Made by a program: the position numbers and the translations under genes. Source: DATLZB01 sp035574175 (GTDB lineage: Bacteria > Pseudomonadota > Alphaproteobacteria > Rhizobiales > Hyphomicrobiaceae). Taken from it: a stretch of 18,729 bases of DNA. Shown piece by piece: positions 18,001-18,729 of this stretch (the stretch's first letter is position 1; each line of letters begins with the position of its first letter). The DNA is taken from the NCBI GenBank assembly GCA_035574175.1, contig DATLZB010000126.1:1-18729 (forward strand), written 5' to 3'. Under the pieces are notes generated by a model. That model ran no database searches. It worked only from the letters and a program-made list of their open reading frames with translations, and was not told the origin of the DNA.

Positions 18001-18135
18001 GCCGGCTTGCGATCGTTCCCAGAGCCGCAGGTGTGGGAGGAGGCCCGGCCGGCGCCGACGCCCGAAACTCATATCGCCATCGCTGCACGGGCAGCCCGCA
18101 CACCACCGGTGAGCCAAAACCGATTCGCTGGATAG
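15010..18135 (+). CDS. pseudo-cyclase/AAA ATPase/TPR-like signalling protein
   Basis: This 1041-residue protein is built like the adenylate cyclase-ATPase-TPR family. Residues 58-224 align with a class III cyclase: ERRQVTILLCE for the usual ERRQVTVLFCD, CWGYPRAIEDDARLAVGAAL (115-134), and the closing VKVWRVLG (217-224). Key residues are lost: Glu70 replaces the first metal Asp, the second metal Asp is missing in LLVPAGGRARA, and the N-x-x-x-R motif is absent in GEETSIERAAAEML. The domain is probably inactive. Next come LFGREAELESLR (239-250), Walker A GEAGIGKS (268-275, Lys274) and Walker B VALVFEDVHWADE (346-358), then a winged-helix-like segment and helical TPR-like repeats from about 620 to 980. 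The last 50 residues look disordered. The start is uncertain: the ATG at 15010 has no ribosome site, and no in-frame ATG lies nearby. It is likely a cytoplasmic signalling switch of unknown input. Confidence 0.88.
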   Translation: MWERQSPCTRPPGPEPPLASARKRPSGRGARRNTLGGRAAVGPDEDFALRWIREQIGTAERRQVTILLCEGGRTLPVFGRDGGAGDVSLLDHVAVATQRFAGHLLVPAGGRARACWGYPRAIEDDARLAVGAALEIVSARPTGVEVRCALDAGIVLTCGSAPLAPEHDGEETSIERAAAEMLSSAAPNTVLASEAVRRLCAGSLEFAPWPGTGSDAVKVWRVLGVRPQWRQARATPFPLFGREAELESLRLCWQRTRAGASQMAVVLGEAGIGKSALLGGLRQEVVGSGGRWAEGRCLPERRDQALAPVRNLMEDLVGPGSSQGGAKQGPSVDALVGALATRPGPVALVFEDVHWADEATLALIAELGRRLTDLAAVLVVCTARPGAVRLGLGPAAVELTLDRLSGGNIMRLLSAAEFAAGLPEEVRHAVAERSEGNPAAALELARLWHETGANRSSSEEMLARPSRLKAGLAARLDALGELKPLAKAAALIGREFDAALLARTLEMETASLAERLDRLAGAGIIARSWSADGWRYRFNQALLRDAALSSLPEPQRRAFHAKIARALTTAPSESAAAKPAAIAKHLARAGDFRGAVTWWRRAAEEAALTASLHSAVANLERALAASSQRREACTELEQIEILRQLGVHLTQLKGGAAPETLATYARALDLMAAVPEARAQLRFDLTWGLYACHLVHGNMARALAMGEALVTAKAGQVSSEQAMLAQRMHGVAKLLSGSIGEAIDLYGMALQNYDQAQHGALRFSYVSDQGAVAHAHLSWALAIAGQPDRARAHLRAALQLAGHFDHAHTSAHVVCVLATAAQILGDAGLAAALATAGRALANHHNFAYWSAWAGLVLGWTQARIAAESGARAITEAIAAYRATGAEQALPYGFLLLGETLLAAGRRDAAAEALERAWTLSGQHRINLYAAEILRLRALAESALGRPRVRVMSLLEQALDLARTQGALAFLRRIERTAGELLAGRDQTLIAGHGAVPPAGLRSFPEPQVWEEARPAPTPETHIAIAARAARTPPVSQNRFAG

Positions 18136-18641
18136 CCGAGTTCGCGCTCTGCCCAAAAGCAGGGCAGGGTAGGCCAGGCCCGCCTGCGGCCCGGCCGTTC
18201 CACTGGTGAGGGGCCGGGCGGAGCTCGGCCGGCAGGCGATGCCCTGACATTGCCCCCTGCGCCGCTGCATGCGACGATCTTGCCGCCGCAAGAGGATGCT
18301 CCCCTGCATGAACTGCTCGGTAGAATAGCAACTTGCGGCAGATCGGCGCTCGCGCGGGCGATCGCTCGTGCTCACCTGCCGTTCATGCCGGGAGCGTACT
18401 TTTGCCGGAGGTATGACCGAGACTTGCGGGTTCGTCCTCCCGCAGTGCAACTGAGGACAGAGACATATCGGCAACGCCGGCAGCGCACGACTGCGGTTAT
18501 GATGAGAAAGGCGTATTGGCTGAAGAGGTGCCGCAAATCAGCGGCCTATTGCCTGGCGAGAGACGCGAGCCCACCTAATGTCGTGCTGAAATTTGAACGT
18601 GGCGCGAGGACGAGTTGGGAATGCGAGCAACGGGTGCAAGC
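18136..18641. other. 506-base stretch without a convincing gene
   Basis: This region lies between the large ATPase gene and the prkA-like start. Near its beginning CTGCCC (18149-18154) and GGGCAG (18162-18167) can pair around a 7-base loop; with no T-run this is at best a weak terminator. The stretch 18170-18240 is very GC-rich, while 18480-18620 is visibly poorer in G and C, as expected for a promoter region. A 131-codon frame (18250-18645) has codon use unlike the neighbours and no recognisable motif. No tRNA or other RNA gene is seen. Confidence 0.6.
18517..18531 (+). promoter_or_regulatory. candidate sigma-54 (-24/-12) promoter upstream of the prkA-like gene
   Basis: TGGC (18517-18520) and TGC (18529-18531) stand at the exact spacing of the TGGCAC-N5-TTGC consensus, with mismatches in the intermediate positions. 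RNA would begin near 18543, about 100 bases before the ATG. The E. coli relative yeaG is known to respond to sigma-54/NtrC, which makes this site worth recording. The match is short and could be chance. Confidence 0.25.
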
Positions 18642-18729
18642 ATGACTTCGGCAGACGAGATCTTCAAGCTCTACGTCCAGAGCTACGATCGCAACAAGCA
18701 GACGGAGTTCTCGCTGAGGCAATATCTCG
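18642..18729 (+). CDS. prkA: PrkA-family serine protein kinase, N-terminal fragment (3' truncated)
   Basis: Only 29 codons lie in the window. They read MTSADEIFKLYVQSYD followed by RNKQTEFSLRQYL, which matches the N-terminus of PrkA (YeaG) proteins: a short leader, a [IV]F-x-x-[YF] helix, a charged segment and the [MF]SL-x-x-YL motif. PrkA proteins combine an AAA-like module with a kinase-like domain and act in stress and nutrient adaptation. Genes for a DUF444 protein and SpoVR often follow, and they would be expected just beyond this edge. An in-frame ATG at 18621 is an alternative start; neither has a strong ribosome site. Identification rests on a short stretch only. Confidence 0.7.
   Translation, partial: MTSADEIFKLYVQSYDRNKQTEFSLRQYL

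Noticed and set aside
18149..18167. CTGCCC/GGGCAG hairpin after the large ATPase gene as an intrinsic terminator
   Set aside because: The stem is only 6 bp and there is no T-tract behind it. It is mentioned only as a weak possibility in the entry for the gene-free stretch.
18250..18645. 131-codon frame whose TGA overlaps the prkA-like ATG (ATGA)
   Set aside because: The overlap looks like coupling, but the frame uses codons rare in the neighbours (AGA, ATA), lacks a ribosome site, and encodes an Arg- and Cys-rich sequence with no motif. Chance is more likely.

Overview
The window reads as chromosomal DNA from a high-GC alphaproteobacterium, most likely of the Hyphomicrobiales (Rhizobiales) type. 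This rests on the GC-rich composition, on the ispH-thrB-rnhA order with a fructosamine-kinase-like homoserine kinase, on the CoxG protein beside a molybdopterin-binding/nucleotidyltransferase fusion, and on a Bug-type solute receptor. The species cannot be named from sequence alone. I see no insertion sequences, phage genes, tRNAs, rRNAs or CRISPR arrays.

Layout. (1) 1-84: the tail of an unrecognised plus-strand gene. (2) 155-2883, minus strand: a three-gene cluster encoding a periplasmic Bug/TctC-type receptor, a two-domain VOC (glyoxalase/extradiol dioxygenase fold) protein and an alpha/beta hydrolase. It looks like a small uptake-and-catabolism module of unknown substrate. (3) 3014-7478, minus strand: a complete glycine cleavage operon, gcvT-gcvH-gcvPA-gcvPB, with a split P-protein and tightly overlapping junctions. 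A near-consensus promoter sits just upstream of a TTG-started gcvT. (4) 7564-8214, minus strand: a small exported or lipoprotein-like conserved protein. (5) 8326-12576, plus strand: ispH-thrB-rnhA, followed closely by an FecCD-type permease and its ATPase, which lack a substrate-binding protein here. (6) 12647-14832: a convergent pair, coxG (plus) and the Mo-cofactor fusion protein (minus), suggesting support of a molybdenum hydroxylase encoded elsewhere. (7) 15010-18135, plus strand: a 1041-residue signalling-type ATPase with a class III nucleotide cyclase-like N-terminus that appears catalytically dead, then an AAA/NACHT-like NTPase and TPR-like repeats. (8) 18136-18641: about 500 bases without a convincing gene. 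(9) 18642 to the end: the first codons of a gene very like prkA (serine protein kinase).

How the genes fit together. The gcv genes supply a full T-H-P system that turns glycine into CO2, ammonia and 5,10-methylene-THF, with the shared L-protein expected elsewhere. ispH, thrB and rnhA are housekeeping genes. The most unusual gene is the pseudo-cyclase/ATPase/TPR protein. It keeps a recognisable cyclase scaffold and intact Walker motifs but has lost the cyclase metal-binding aspartates. Next in interest are the VOC/hydrolase/receptor cluster and an inverted repeat in the 177-base divergent spacer at 14833-15009.
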